The position numbers were made by a program, and so were the translations under genes. Positions 22,375 to 34,169 of a stretch of DNA of 64,000 bases are shown here, piece by piece (the stretch's first letter is position 1; every line of letters begins with the position of its first letter). The DNA comes from Vombatus ursinus (Eukaryota > Chordata > Mammalia > Diprotodontia > Vombatidae), in contig NW_020954550.1 in the NCBI RefSeq assembly GCF_900497805.2, positions 32,779,479 to 32,843,478 on the forward strand. The letters run 5' to 3'. Under the pieces are notes generated by a model. The model was not told the origin of the DNA. It was given only the letters and a program-made list of their open reading frames with translations, and did no database searches.

Positions 22375-24440
22375 TGGTTTTGTTTTTGGATTTTTTTAAA
22401 ACAAGAGCAACCAACTATTTTCTAAGAGACTGCTAATCATAGTTCAGTAATAAGGATGATGGAGTGATTTTTGTGTAGGTACAAGGTGACACTGCTGTTT
22501 TGTAGGCCTTAGTATTGCCTTAAGGAGCAAGGTGACCTAGTTAATAGGATGCTGGACAGTGCCAAGAACCTTATGCAATTTCTATACCTCTTTTTTTTTT
22601 CCATTTCATTAGCCTAAAAAAAAATGGTCACTGTCCATGGTTCTTAGTTAGCTCTTGGGATGTCTTGAGGGATATGAGATGATGTCCCTACAGTTATTTG
22701 ATTATCTTATGGGAAAAGATGCTTTATAAATGCAAGCAAGACATTTCCCCTTTAGATATGTCCACATTAACTTGCTCATAGAGTAGGCATGTGAACCTTA
22801 TATTTATTTTAATTTAGTATGATTCAGGATCCTTTCCTTTACTCTATAGTGCCCTGACCCTAATTTTTCTCCTTCACTTCACCTCTTTCTGCCAGAACTA
22901 ATGTGTTTCCTTTAACTCACAGATCCCTTAATTTCCTAAATCCCTTGAGACATCAGCAATACCCTTTTGTCCCCTTCAGCCCCTCTTTGTTTATGAAAGA
23001 TGATCTTGCCCCTTTACTCAGAGCTGTACTCCTCCACTTTTACCTGACCAAGTTATTGTTCAGTGACTTAAAGGGAAGGGTACTCTCCTCTGAGTCACTT
23101 TTTTGGGCCAATTGCATTCAGAGATTGAGAAAATGGTAGATCAAAAGAGCAATGACTGGCAGTTCAAGGGGAAGGAAAATGACAGGGGCAGTTGAGTCCA
23201 GAGAGAGAATGGAGATGAAGACCAAGGAAAGGAAAGAAATAAAAGTCCTATTTTTTCTGAGCCAGTTATATTATGATAGAAATCCCTCATGTATATAACT
23301 CAATAGGCACCTGCTGCATGTTTTACTTTCAGCTTGGGAAATAAAAGCCAGAGCCAGTTAAAATACATTTGAGAGAGAACTGTGCTTTAGGATGGGGGTA
23401 GTGTGTCTTTCTCCATGTCATTTATGGTGGCAAGAATCTTTCATTCCTATTAAACACAATCTCAATATGACATTATGGAGAGAGATCCATGGAGCTCAGA
23501 GAGGATGCAGTCATTGTTTTGGAAATTGTCTAATGAGCTTTACATATTGGATATTTGAATCAGAGTCCCAGATCATTTCAACTACTTGCATCCTATAATA
23601 ATTTACATCAGTGCTAGACCTGGAGTCTTGTATATGAGTTTGGGTCTGAGTGGTACCCTTGACTTGGTTTATGCCATCAAGTAGATGCCAGAAAAGAAAT
23701 GTGTGTATTTCAGGCAAGGTTACAAATGTCACTCCCTTATCTTTGCAAATTGTGTGCTCTGTATTTTACTGTCTATTGACAGCCTTTTGCCTTCATTATA
23801 AGACATGTGACTTGACAAAATATATTCTTACTTGAAATGGTAAGTGGAATTTTTAGATATTAAAGTTAAGTGCCTCTCCAGTAGTACAAAAGGTCTATAA
23901 TCTCATTGGTGTGGTTACTCTATCTAAATCACAATGCTTCATTGTTCTATAAGTTTCTGTATATTCCCAAATTCACTTATCTAGTGGCCAGCTTCTTAGA
24001 CATGAAGCTCTCTTAAGTCAATAAGGCTGATCATTAGATAATAAACTCACAGTCTATCTATAGCTCTAATCTGCCTGAGAAGAACTTGTTTCTTATTAGC
24101 AAAGCCTTTGAGAACCTAGAGCCATCTCTATACCATGATTAGCGTCAGAGCTGAACTTTAGTGGAAGATGTGCATGATCAAAAGTAATATTAAAAATATA
24201 ACTTTTTGATCACCCTTAGGGCTATTTCCTAGGCAGCTTTCTACAATGTCTGCCTCTAGTTCCAGCCTTGCCCTTGAGCAATTCATGTCTTTTCCTCACT
24301 GATGAAATGAGGATGAGATAAATGTGTCCTGAAAAGGAGTTGAGAAAAAAAATAAACTATACTTTTAATGTGCCTAATTTTCTCTTTATAGGTTGGAAAT
24401 TGACTAATAAAATCTATTAGTTTACATAAGTGCAAAAATG
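22375..24440. other. Unclassified sequence
   Basis: About 2 kb without a recognisable gene or repeat, apart from possible decayed SINE traces near 22520-22600. Short open frames (23.4-23.8 kb) have no motif. Confidence 0.45.
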
Positions 24441-24600
24441 TTAAACTCCCTCCTCTCCCTCTCCCTCTCTCTTCTCTTCTCTCCCTCTTCTCTCTCCTTT
24501 CCACCTCCCTCTTTCTTTCTCTCTCTCTCTCCCTCTCTCTTCCATCTTCCTTTCCTTCTCTCTCATCCTTTCCCTTTCCTTCTCCCTCTCCTTCCTCCAG
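24441..24600. repeat. CT-rich polypyrimidine tract
   Basis: About 160 bases of almost pure C and T, with CTCTCC, TTCC and CCCT units. Ser/Leu/Pro-rich and, on the other strand, Arg/Glu-rich open frames are consequences of the composition. Confidence 0.95.
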
Positions 24601-25200
24601 TCTCCCCTTGGAGTGGCCACCAGAGAGTTTTCTCCTTTATATACTAATATGGCTTTGGCAAATATGTTATTAATTTCTGGGGTGTGAGGACCATAAAATA
24701 GGACCAGCATTGAAGGTTTATGATGGAAGTGGCTATGTCAAGGCTCAGTGAATGAAAGTATAACTTTCCTAACAATTCAACAGTGAAAATAACATTTTCT
24801 GAACATAATCACAAAATTGTCCCAAACTCAGAATTGGTAAATATTAAGCCTTATGTGTCAGGGAGACCTTGGAGAGCCTTTGGACCGATGAAAAAATGAT
24901 GTTTTATCTTACTGTTCAGTGGATCAGTTGATTACATTGTTGAAAGAAAATTGCACTTTGTAAGTACTAGAATAAAGTGGCACATATGAAAGAAAAAAAG
25001 ATTTTGGTTTCTCAAGGAGAACTTGTCTTCAGGCACCATCTCTTTGTCCAGGTGCCACCAATCAGGTGAATTTATCTGCTCCTTTGGTCACATGAGAGGG
25101 TTACATGGATGGAAATTCAATGTAATGTGTGCACATAGTGTTCCTGGATCTAGTAAGTCCTTAATTGCATTTGAAATTGCATTTCTCATTGTCAGGAATT
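24601..25200. other. Unclassified sequence
   Basis: No gene or named repeat recognised. Confidence 0.4.
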
Positions 25201-25204
25201 CTCC

Positions 25205-25375
25205 GTAGAACTTACAAATTGGAAGGAACTTTAGAAGTCAGCCTTCTACCCAGTCTAGCAATCTTCTCTATAACTTCCCTTACAGAGGGCCATCTATTGC
25301 ATTTTTAAATATTCCAAGAGGTGAAAGAGTTCACTATTTTGTAAGGTAGCCACTATTTGTAGGTTTGTAAACCAG
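25205..25375 (-). mobile_element. L3/CR1 LINE 3' fragment
   Basis: Antisense CR1-clade end: 'attggaaggaactttagaag' followed by 'agagggccatctattgcatt' and 'gaaagagttcactatttt'. These track the family's order at the corresponding site in 62745-64000. Confidence 0.6.
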
Positions 25376-26780
25376 AAAAATAACAAAACTGTGTCAGTTT
25401 TGGCATTTTGATTGCAACCTTGATGTCAAAGGATTCCCTGCAGAGAGCCATGGAACCTTTCTGTGTCTGCAAGGAGCTCCTGGAGGCATTCCTTCAAAGA
25501 GTATTGGGAGAGGTCTCAGAATTTTGACAGATCTGCATCTGTCAATTTCATTTCATTGAAGTGTACACCAGGCATCAAAACACCTGTTCCTACCCTGGGG
25601 CTATCTTTCCAGGGTTAAGGACAGTAGGTTAGAGCCCAAGGTACAAATTCTGTGCCCAGGTTCCTCTCTTATTCTCATCTTCAGTTGCTCTTGTATGGTC
25701 CTTTGTGGGTAGGGGGTAAAACCTGTGAAAAACAGGCTGTTTATCCTTAATAGTGGCCTTTATTAAAATTTGTTACTGATAAAGTACATCTGTGAACATA
25801 TTAATGACTTAAAAATTAAATGCCCTTGAGGAAGAAAGGGTTAAATGAGAAAGGAGTAAACTTACTTTCTTCTCTGTTGCCAACTTTATTTTTTGCAGCA
25901 GTCAGTTGAAATCAAGTGTTTGTTTTCAGGAGAGGGGGGAACCTTTCAACTGGTTTCTATCAATGTTGTCACTCCTGTGAAATCCATGTGAGTTCCCTAA
26001 TGGCTGTTCTGACAGCCAACTTTCCCAGGCACTACCCAGGGAACATATCTTTAAACTATTGATGAAAAAAAAAGGTTAAACTTTAATTTCTCATCAAGTA
26101 AAACTTGATAATTAAAATCCAGTGGACTTTTATACTGGAGACCTTTGAAGAGAGTAATACTGGAGCATATCTAGAGAAAACAGGATTACCACCTGATTTG
26201 ATGTTGCTGTGTAGGAAATGATGGAAATTTCTAAAAGAAATGTTTTGTGGGATATTTTTTCTGCATTTTGTGCTTTCTTCTACTAATGTCCTACCCTCAC
26301 CCATAGGACAGTCCCTATAGGCCTATGAGCCTGGGCAAAATAACAGTGTGTGCTTCCCTCCAATATATTAAAAGAAAGTTTTTATCCAGGTAAAATCAGC
26401 TTAAAATAAACAAATATCAAGGGCAACTTTAAAAATGGAAAAACAGGTTACTGATGAACAACCTGAAGGAAGAACCATAATCAACAATTCTGATAGTTGA
26501 GGCAAAGAACATGAAGAATCAACTTTTAAAAACAAATTTAGTGGAGTGAGGAAAGAGACTTCAGGGAAAGATCTCCTACCTCATGGCACAAGGTCCCAGA
26601 TGGGGAAATTCCCTGCTCATCATTTGGAAGAGGGGGTAATAAAGGCCCTAGGATATCAGCCTTCATGAGTAGAGAACCCAAAGAACCCTGAAGCTACTGA
26701 AGAGGAAGCAATAGGGTAGGGAGAACAGAGTTGAGGGAAGAGAAGCAAGTCATCTTGTAGTTTTCTCCTTTAACTAACTA
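25376..26780. other. Unclassified sequence
   Basis: About 1.4 kb with no recognisable gene or repeat. Confidence 0.4.
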
Positions 26781-26784
26781 TGCT

Positions 26785-26915
26785 AATTAGGTGCAAAGCT
26801 GAGTTATTTCTACTTGTTTAAGGACTACGAATGCTGTTAGCACCCTCTAAATTTTAGTACTCTGGGCCAAAGTGCAGATAGCCTACTTTAGTTATGGCTC
26901 TGCCTGCCTAAAGGT
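26785..26915. repeat. Unclassified dispersed repeat, copy B
   Basis: Partner of 21395-21535; the best-matching block is 26841-26872 (accctctaaattttagtact, ctgggccaaag). Confidence 0.5.
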
Positions 26916-27024
26916 GAGTGTGTAAATGAGTAGAATTATAGTCAAGCCATTTTATCTTGGTGATATTGAAGTTGTGATTTGGAGTTAATTGTATATACAT
27001 AAATGTAAACTTCATATTTTTCTT

Positions 27025-30000
27025 TTTTTTGAGGTTTCTTTTTTCTTTTTATTTAATACTTTATTTTTTCCCAGTTACATACAAAACCAATTTTTAACAT
27101 TTGTTTTTTAAAACTTTTGAGTTCCAAATTCTCTCCCTTCCTACCTTCCCCCACCCCTTTGAGAAAACAAGCAATTCAATATAGGTTATACATATATAGT
27201 CATGCAAAACATTTCTATGAGTCATGTTGTGAAAGAAAGTATAGACCAAAAAAAAAAAAAACCCTCAAGAAAAATAAAGTAAAAAAAAAAAAGGTGCTTC
27301 AATTTGTCTTCAGACGCCATCAGTTCTTTCTTTGGGGATAAATAGCATTTTTCATCATATGTCCTTCAGAGTTGTCTTGGATCATTGTATTGCTGAGAAT
27401 AGCTAAGTCATTCACAGCTGATCATCTTATAATATTGCCATTACTTTGTACACATAAATTTCACTTTGCATGAACTCCTGTAAGTCTTTCCAGGTTTTTT
27501 TGAGAGCATCCTGCTCATCATTTGTTATAGTACAATATATTCCACCATAATCACATACCACAATTTGTTCAGTCATTCTCCAATTGATGGGATTATCCTC
27601 AATTTCCAATTCTTTGCTACCAGAATAGAGCTGTTATAAATATTTTCGTACATATATTTTCTTTTCCTTTTTTTTAAATCACCCTTGGGATACAGACCTA
27701 GTAGTGGTATTTCTAGGTCAAAGGGTATGGATGGGTTTATAGCTCTTTGGGCATAGTTCCAAATTACTCTACAGAATGGTCGAATCAGTTCACAACTTCA
27801 CCAACAGTGCATTAATGTCTATTTTTTTCACACATCCCCTCCAATGTTTGTCATTTTCCTTTTCTGTCCCATTAGCCAATATAATAGGTATGAGGTAATA
27901 CCTCAGAATCATTCTAATTTGCATTTCTCCAATCAATAATGAGTTAGAACATTTGTTTTAATATGGTTATAGATAGCTTTAATTACTTCATCTGAAAACT
28001 GTTCATATCTTTTGACTATTTATCAATTGGCTCTTATTTTTATAAATTTGACTCAGTTCTCTATATGTTTGAGAAATAAGACCTTTATCAGAGAAACTTA
28101 CTTCAAAATTTTTTTCACAGTTACTATTGCTATTTCCCTCCATTCTATTTGCCCCTGTTTATTCAATTCCCTCTCTCCTTTCACCCTGTCTCTCCTCAAA
28201 AGTGTTTTGCTTCTAACTACCCCCTCACCCAATCTGCCCTTCCTTCTATCACCACCCCCTTCTCTTGTCCTCTTCCCCTACTTTCTTGTAGATAGATTTC
28301 TATACCCAATTGAGAGTATAAGTTATTCCCTCTTTGAGCCAATTCTAGTGAGAATAAGATTCACTCACTCCTCCTCACTTCTCCCCTCTTGCCCTCCATT
28401 GTAAAAGCTTTTTCTTGCCTCTTTTATATGAGATAATTTACCCCATTGTACCTCTCTTTTTCCCTTTCTCCCAGTATATTCATCTCTCACCCCTTAATTT
28501 TATTTTTTAGATATTATCCCTTAATATTTAACTCACACCTGTGCCCTCTGTCTATGTATACAGTTCTTTTAACTGCCCTAATAATGAGAAAGTTTTTATG
28601 AGTTACAAGTATCATCTTCCCATATAGGAATGTAAACAGTTTAAACTTATTAAGTTCCTTATGATTTCCCTTTCCTGTTTACCTTCTTATGTTTCTCTTG
28701 AGTTTCACATTTGAAAGTCAAATTTTCTATGCAGCTGTGGTCTTTTCATCAATAATTCTTAAAAGCCCTCTATTGCATTGAATATCCACATTTCCCTGAA
28801 GGATTATACTCAGTTTTGCTGGGTAGGTGATTCTTGGTTGTAATCCTGTCTCCTTTGTCCTCCAGAACATCGTATTTCAAGCCTTCTGATCCTTTAATGT
28901 AGAAGCTGCTAAATCCTGTGTTATCCTGACTGTGACTTCATGATACTTGAATTGTTTCTTTCTGGTTGCTTGCAATATTTTCTCCTTGATTTCAGAGCTC
29001 TGGAATTTGACTATAATATTCCTGAGAGTTTTTATTTTGGGATCTCTTTCAGGAGGTTATTGGTGGATTATTTCAATTTCTATTTTACCCTCTGGTTCTA
29101 GAATATCAGGGCAGTTTTCCTTGATAATTTCTTGAAAGATGATGTCTCTGCTTTTTTTTTGATCACTTTCAGGTAATCCAATAATTGCTTTCAGGTAATC
29201 CAATAATAATTTTTAAATTAACTATCCAAGTCAGTTATTTTTTCAATGAGATATTTCACATTATCTTCTATTGTTTCCATTCTTTTGGTTTTGTTTTATT
29301 GTGTATTGATTTCTCATAAATCATTAGCTTCCATTTCTTGATTCTAATTTTTAAGGAATTATTTTCTTCAGTAAGCTTTGTATCTCCTTTTCCATTTGGC
29401 CAATTCTACTTTTTAAGGAGTTTTTTTCTTCAGTGAATTTTTGTGCCTCTTTTTCTATTTGGCCAATTCTGCTTTTTAAAGCATTCTCCTCATTGGATTT
29501 TTGTACCTCTTTTACCATTTGGCCTAGACTGTTTTTTTAAGGTGTTATTTTTGTCAGCATTTTTTTGTGTCTTCTTCACCAAGCTGTTGACTCATTTTTT
29601 CACGATTTTCTTGCACCACTTTCATTTCCTTTCCTAATTTTTCCGCTACCTCTCTTACTTGATTTTCAAAGACCTTTTTGAGCTCTTCCATGGCCTGAGA
29701 CAAATTCATATTTTTCTTGGGGGCTTTGGATGTAGATGCTTTGATTTTGTTATCTTCTTCTCAGTGTGTGTTTTGATCTTCCTTGTCACCATGGTAACTT
29801 TCTATGGTCAGAATTTTTTCTGTTGTATGCTCATTTTCCCAGCCTATTTCTTGACTTATAACTCTTTGTTAAGGTAGGGCTCTGCTTCCGGGGTGGAGGG
29901 GGCACTGTCCTGAGCTTCAGGGGTTTTGTGCAACTGTTTTCAGAGATACTTCTAGGGATCTGTAAGTTTTCAGTTCTTCCAAGGTGGCATGATCCAAGGA

Positions 30001-30577
30001 GAGGTGTGTTTACTACTCTCCTGGCCTGTAAGCAGCCACAAGCACTCTTTTCTGCTCTGGAACTTGAGGAGAGTCCTTGCTGTACTGCAGCCACAAGCTC
30101 TGGTGTGGTAGTGTTCCTCTTTGCCCTGGGACTGCCATCTGAGACTGTCACCCAGGACTGTGACCCAGATATGAGTATGGGCAAAGTAACAGAGTCCTGC
30201 CCCCAGTGCCAGCAAAGACCCCTTTAATTTCCTTCCAATCAGTTGTTCAACCTCTTTACAATGTGTGGGCTGAGAGCTCTGGAAGCAGCTGCTGCCACTG
30301 CAGATTCAGTAGCTCCCAAGGCCTGCTCCTGGTTTGCTAGGGCTGGGTTTGTGCAGGTGGCCTGCACTAGATTGTGCTCCATTTTCACCCAGGTGTGACA
30401 GACCTTTCCTGCTGACCTTCTAAGTTGTCTTTGGTTGGAAAATTATTTCACTCCATCCTTTTGTGTGTTCCGCTACTTTAGGAATTGTTTTGTGGCATTA
30501 TTTAAATGTATTCAGTGGGGTTTTGTGGAGAGCTCAGGAGAGTTGCTGCCTTTTCTCTTCCATCTTGGCTCTGTCCC
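27025..30577 (-). mobile_element. HAL1-type half-L1 retrotransposon, near full length, copy 1
   Basis: L1-derived element of about 3.55 kb on the minus strand. The 5' end at the right contains gagccaagatgg (reverse of 30560-30571), the L1-like start with a YY1-type AAGATGG motif. About 0.8 kb of 5' UTR is followed by ORF1 remnants (about 29.76-28.7 kb): a Glu/Lys-rich coiled coil (MEELKKVFENQVREVAEKLG) and C-terminal blocks such as DIIFQEIIKENCPDILEPEG and GLQPRITYPAKLSIIL. ORF2 is absent except its C-terminal end (about 28.1-27.4 kb; NDEQDALKKTWKDLQEFM compares with the L1 ORF2p tail). The 3' UTR ends in a T-rich run at the left (A tail). Imperfect target duplications flank it: 27008-27024 and 30578-30594, 13/17. 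The frames are decayed. Such elements depend on L1 proteins in trans. Confidence 0.85.
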
Positions 30578-30594
30578 AACTTTGGGTTTTTCTT

Positions 30595-30985
30595 AGTAAT
30601 AGCTAACTGGTTCTGCCACCTACTTCTCTTCTACTATCTTTTCTAAATCACTTCCTTACAATACCCAAGTGCTTGGGTTGGACAATATGTATAAGATGAC
30701 ATCATCTAAAAGTCTGTCTACTCATACACATTGACTTTAGTCCTGTTTTCCTGTTCACTTCTCTAGGAAACTGGTTGTTTTAACAGCTAAATTAAATCAG
30801 TTTTCTCCTAAGTTTACTTTTTTAAAGTTGCTGTCGTGTCTTCATTTGAAACAAACCAATTTCTTTAAGCCAGAAGATTGTTGGATGTTGACCCATTTGA
30901 TCTCATCACAGTGAGAAAGATGGTTAGAGCAATTTCTTCCTGCTGTTACTTCCTGATAATTCAGAGGTGCTATAACATCTCCTTG
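30595..30985. other. Unclassified sequence
   Basis: No gene or named repeat recognised. Confidence 0.4.
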
Positions 30986-30989
30986 CTAT

Positions 30990-31200
30990 AGTGAAGAGAC
31001 CCCTGGGCTTGAAGGAAGAACTGGGTTTAAATTCAAGATCCAACACATTACTAAGTCATCATGGTGAAGTAATATAATCTCTCTGAAACTCAGTTTTCTC
31101 ATCTTTGAAATAAGTATACTTGCACCCTGTGCCTCATAGGATTGTTGTAAGCAAAACACTTTGGAAAATGAAAAGTGCCTTATGTGTCATTGCTTTACTG
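30990..31200 (+). mobile_element. MIR/Ther-type SINE
   Basis: Head 'gtgaagagacccctgggctt', 'actgggtttaaattcaagat', 'gaaactcagttttctcatct', 'gtgcctcataggattgttgt', 'aaaacactttggaaaatgaa'. Confidence 0.75.
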
Positions 31201-31514
31201 TATAATTCATACATATTTTCCTTCTATTGGTACAGGTCATAAATCATCTCTGCTTTATCTTCTTATATGATTCCTGTCCTTGTCTTCTTATCAATCCTCA
31301 ATGGGGGATCTACTCAACACATTAGATATCTGACTTATGGACTCTTAACATTCTATCCTTTTGCCAATATTACATTCTTCATGTATGTCTAGCTCACTTC
31401 GTTTTCTAGTCACACAATTAGAGTCACACAATTTATTACACCACTTTTGGTAAAACACTGAAGCCTTCTTATGTCTACAATGTATCTTCCCATTGCCCTT
31501 AGTGTCACCCACAA

Positions 31515-31515
<1 letters not shown>
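31201..31515. other. Unclassified sequence
   Basis: No gene or named repeat recognised. Confidence 0.4.

Positions 31516-31545
<30 letters not shown>
31516..31545. repeat. (ATC)n microsatellite
   Basis: Pure TCA/ATC trinucleotide array of about ten units, at the tail end of the adjoining minus-strand SINE. Confidence 0.97.
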
Positions 31546-31757
31546 ATAACAACAATAATACTTATATAGAGCTTACTTTATATCTGGCACTGTGCTAAGC
31601 ACTTTACAATTATCTCATTTGATTCTCCCAGCAATCCTGCAAGGTAGGTCTTATTATTACCCCCACTTTATAGTTGAAGAAACTATGGTCAGATTTAAAC
31701 TCAAGTCTTCATGATCCCAGTCTAGCCTTCCATGCACTGTGCCATCTAACTGCCTAT
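31546..31757 (-). mobile_element. MIR/Ther-type SINE
   Basis: 'ggcactgtgctaagcacttt', 'ttatctcatttgattctccc', 'tgcaaggtaggtcttattat', then the reversed head 'gcactgtgccatctaactgc'. Confidence 0.85.
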
Positions 31758-32135
31758 TCTGATTCTTTAGAGAATATGATATTCCATAATTCATAGTTAT
31801 ATATCGCCAGGAAAATATTAGTATTAAGGGTGGCTTACATTAGGGAGTATCTTGAGATTACTCAAAGCACTACACAATTTTCCAAATGTAATCTCACTTG
31901 TTCTCTTACTCTTACTCAGTTATGGGCTGAGCTCATTGTCTTTCTGCAGTGCTTGGCTAAGGAATGCATGAAGATATACTAACACAATGTGGGGCATTCA
32001 AACTAGGGGCAGCTATTCATTCAACAAATAGCTTTTAAGCACTACAAAGAAACTTTGACTTCCTTGACTTCATGGAGTTCACAGTCTCATTGGAGAGAGA
32101 AAAATCGATAGAAATTTCACATAGTATGCCAATAA
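31758..32135. other. Unclassified sequence
   Basis: No gene recognised; possible SINE traces near 31840-31910. Confidence 0.35.
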
Positions 32136-32139
32136 CAAT

Positions 32140-32375
32140 ATAAAGGAATAACATAATAGCAAACATTTCTATAAGGCAATCAAGGTTTACAAGACTTTTG
32201 TTTTGGACAAAAGTTCTGTGAGGTTTCTATTATTATCCTCATTACAAATGAGCAAACTAAAGCTAAGAAAGTTGAACTAATGTGTCCAAGATCAAACAAT
32301 TAGAAAAAGTTGGGGCCAGGATTGGAACACAGATCTTAACTCCAAGTATGGGACACCCAAGTTTGTAACATTACC
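32140..32375 (-). mobile_element. MIR/Ther-type SINE
   Basis: 'atagcaaacatttctataag', 'tgtgaggtttctattattat', 'cctcattacaaatgagcaaa', and the reversed core and head in diverged form. Confidence 0.65.
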
Positions 32376-32460
32376 TCTTAGGTTCCAAATGAGTGACCCA
32401 AATGTGAACAAAAGAAGTCAAAAGTGATGCAGATATCTACTATAGAAGTTAAGGACTAAA

Positions 32461-32882
32461 GAAGAATTGAAGAGAGACAGAGATGGAGATAGAGAAACAA
32501 AAGAAAGACAGAGAGGAGAGGGGGATGAGTGACAGTCAAAAAGAAAGAGAGAGAAAGGGAGATGGAGAGTGAGAAAGAGAGATGGAGATGGAGAGTGAGA
32601 AAGAGAGGGAGAAGGAGAGAGAGAAAAGAGAGAGGGAGAGAGGGAAAGGAGAAAGAAGGAAGACAGAGAGAGAAAGAGGGATGGAGAGAAAGAGAAAAAA
32701 CAAAGAGGGGGAGAGAAACAGTTATGAGAGGGAGAGAGGAGAAAGAGAAAAGAAGAGAGAGGAAAAAAGTAGAAAGAGGGGGGAGAGAAAGTGATATGAG
32801 AGGAAGAGAGAGAAAAGAGAAGGGGGAGAGAAGGGATATGAAAGAGAGACAGAGAGAGACAGAGAGAAGAAAGACAGAGAGA

Positions 32883-32920
<38 letters not shown>

Positions 32921-32936
32921 CAGAGAGAGAGAACGA
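32461..32936. repeat. Long purine-rich (GA) tract with (CA)n block
   Basis: About 480 bases made mostly of G and A in AGAG, GGAGA and GAAAG units, with a CA array at about 32882-32916. The roughly 190-codon open frames on both strands (Arg/Glu-Lys on plus, Ser/Leu-Phe on minus) arise from composition and are not genes. Confidence 0.97.
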
Positions 32937-32939
32937 ACA

Positions 32940-33560
32940 CTGAGAAGACTTGTGACGGACCTTGAAGGATGGGAAATATTTAGACATGTATTGAAGAGGA
33001 GAAAGGCATTCTTCTCCACAGTGGAAAACTGTGTAAACAAAAGTATAGAGGCAATAATTTGGGTAATATATTCAAGGGACAGAGGAAGATCATGCTAGCT
33101 TGAGTACAGAATTCATGCACGTAGTGGAAGAAAGGGTTGGAAAAGTACACTGGGGAACATACTGTGGGAATCCTTGAAGGCTGCACTTAGGAGTCTGGAC
33201 TTTATCCTCCAGCAGTGTGTAACCATTAAGCAGAGAGGATGCTCAAAATGGTGTTAAGCTAATGTTGCAGGTGAAAGCCAGGTGGACTAGAAGTGGGAAA
33301 GACTGGAGGCAGGGAGATTGATTAGGAGACTATTACAATAATTTACAAGTGAGGGGAAAGGGGCCTCTATTGAGGTGGTAGCATTACTAATGGAAAGGCA
33401 GGGAAAGAAGCAAAGACATTAAGGGGGATTTTTCAAAACCAGATTTAACGAGTATATTGTATTCCCTGGTTGGAAAGGGGAAGAAGTATTACAGATAACT
33501 CCTGAGGCTCATAGTCTGAGTGACTGAGAGGATAAAAGTACCTTTTCATAGAAATAAGGA
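32940..33560 (-). mobile_element. L2 LINE internal fragment
   Basis: Antisense L2 ORF2 C-terminal region: 'ccttgaaggctgcacttagg', 'ggactttatcctccagcagt', 'aaagactggaggcagggaga', 'gattaggagactattacaat'. The left limit against the purine tract is uncertain; 33110-33420 is the firm part. Confidence 0.65.
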
Positions 33561-33749
33561 AGTCAGGAGAGGAAATCAGTGTTGGGAGAAGGTGATGAGC
33601 CTGGTATAGACATATTGAATCTACATGCCACTCACTTGCCATTTGACAATGTGAGTGATCTTGCTATCTTCTGTTTATTCTTCATTTCAGTTATTCTTTT
33701 GGAAATAGCACTGACTCCTAAAAATTTTTTCATTATACCACAAATTAGG

Positions 33750-34165
33750 TGCTGTTGTTGTATAGCAGAAAGACCTCTAGACTAGGAATCAAGGGATGGT
33801 GGAAAGGCCTTGGAGACCATCTAACCTAACCCTTCATTTTACAAATGTGGAAAATGAGGTTTATAGAGGTGAAATGACTTGTCCAAGGTCACAAGGGGAG
33901 TGATGGCAGAGCCAGAATTTGAACCTAATTCCTCTAACACTAAATCTCAGGCTCTTTCCACTAAACCACATGCCTTTCTTTGTATCTCCAGTTCTTAACA
34001 CAGTGTCTGGCCCATAGTAAGATGCTCGTTGACTGACAAACTGATTTAGCTGTGTGCCAATTCCCCAACTTCTCTAGACCTTAGTTCCCTCATTTGTAAC
34101 ATGGGAGAGGAGCCTCAACTATATAAAATCAAAGTTTTCTCCCCAACTCAAAATCCTACGTTCTA
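33750..34165. mobile_element. Nested old SINE/L2 cluster
   Basis: A sense SINE head (about 33755-33795, 'gacctctagactaggaatca') is cut by an antisense MIR3-like piece (about 33800-33970, 'gtgaaatgacttgtccaagg'). A short sense L2 terminus follows ('cttaacacagtgtctggccc'), then a sense SINE second half (34045-34165, 'ttccccaacttctctagacc'). Confidence 0.6.
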
Positions 34166-34169
34166 TGAA

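Noticed and set aside
28012-28404. 130-codon plus-strand frame
   Set aside because: Antisense to the HAL1 element and Ser/Pro/Leu-rich because the element's minus strand is purine-rich there.
29831-30227. Overlapping frames of 81-117 codons on both strands
   Set aside because: They fall in the GC-richer 5' UTR of HAL1 copy 1; no ORF1 motif is in these frames.
32418-33098. Open frames of 189-194 codons on both strands
   Set aside because: They are the translation of the GA/CA purine tract (Arg/Glu/Lys on one strand, Ser/Leu/Phe on the other) and have no domain.
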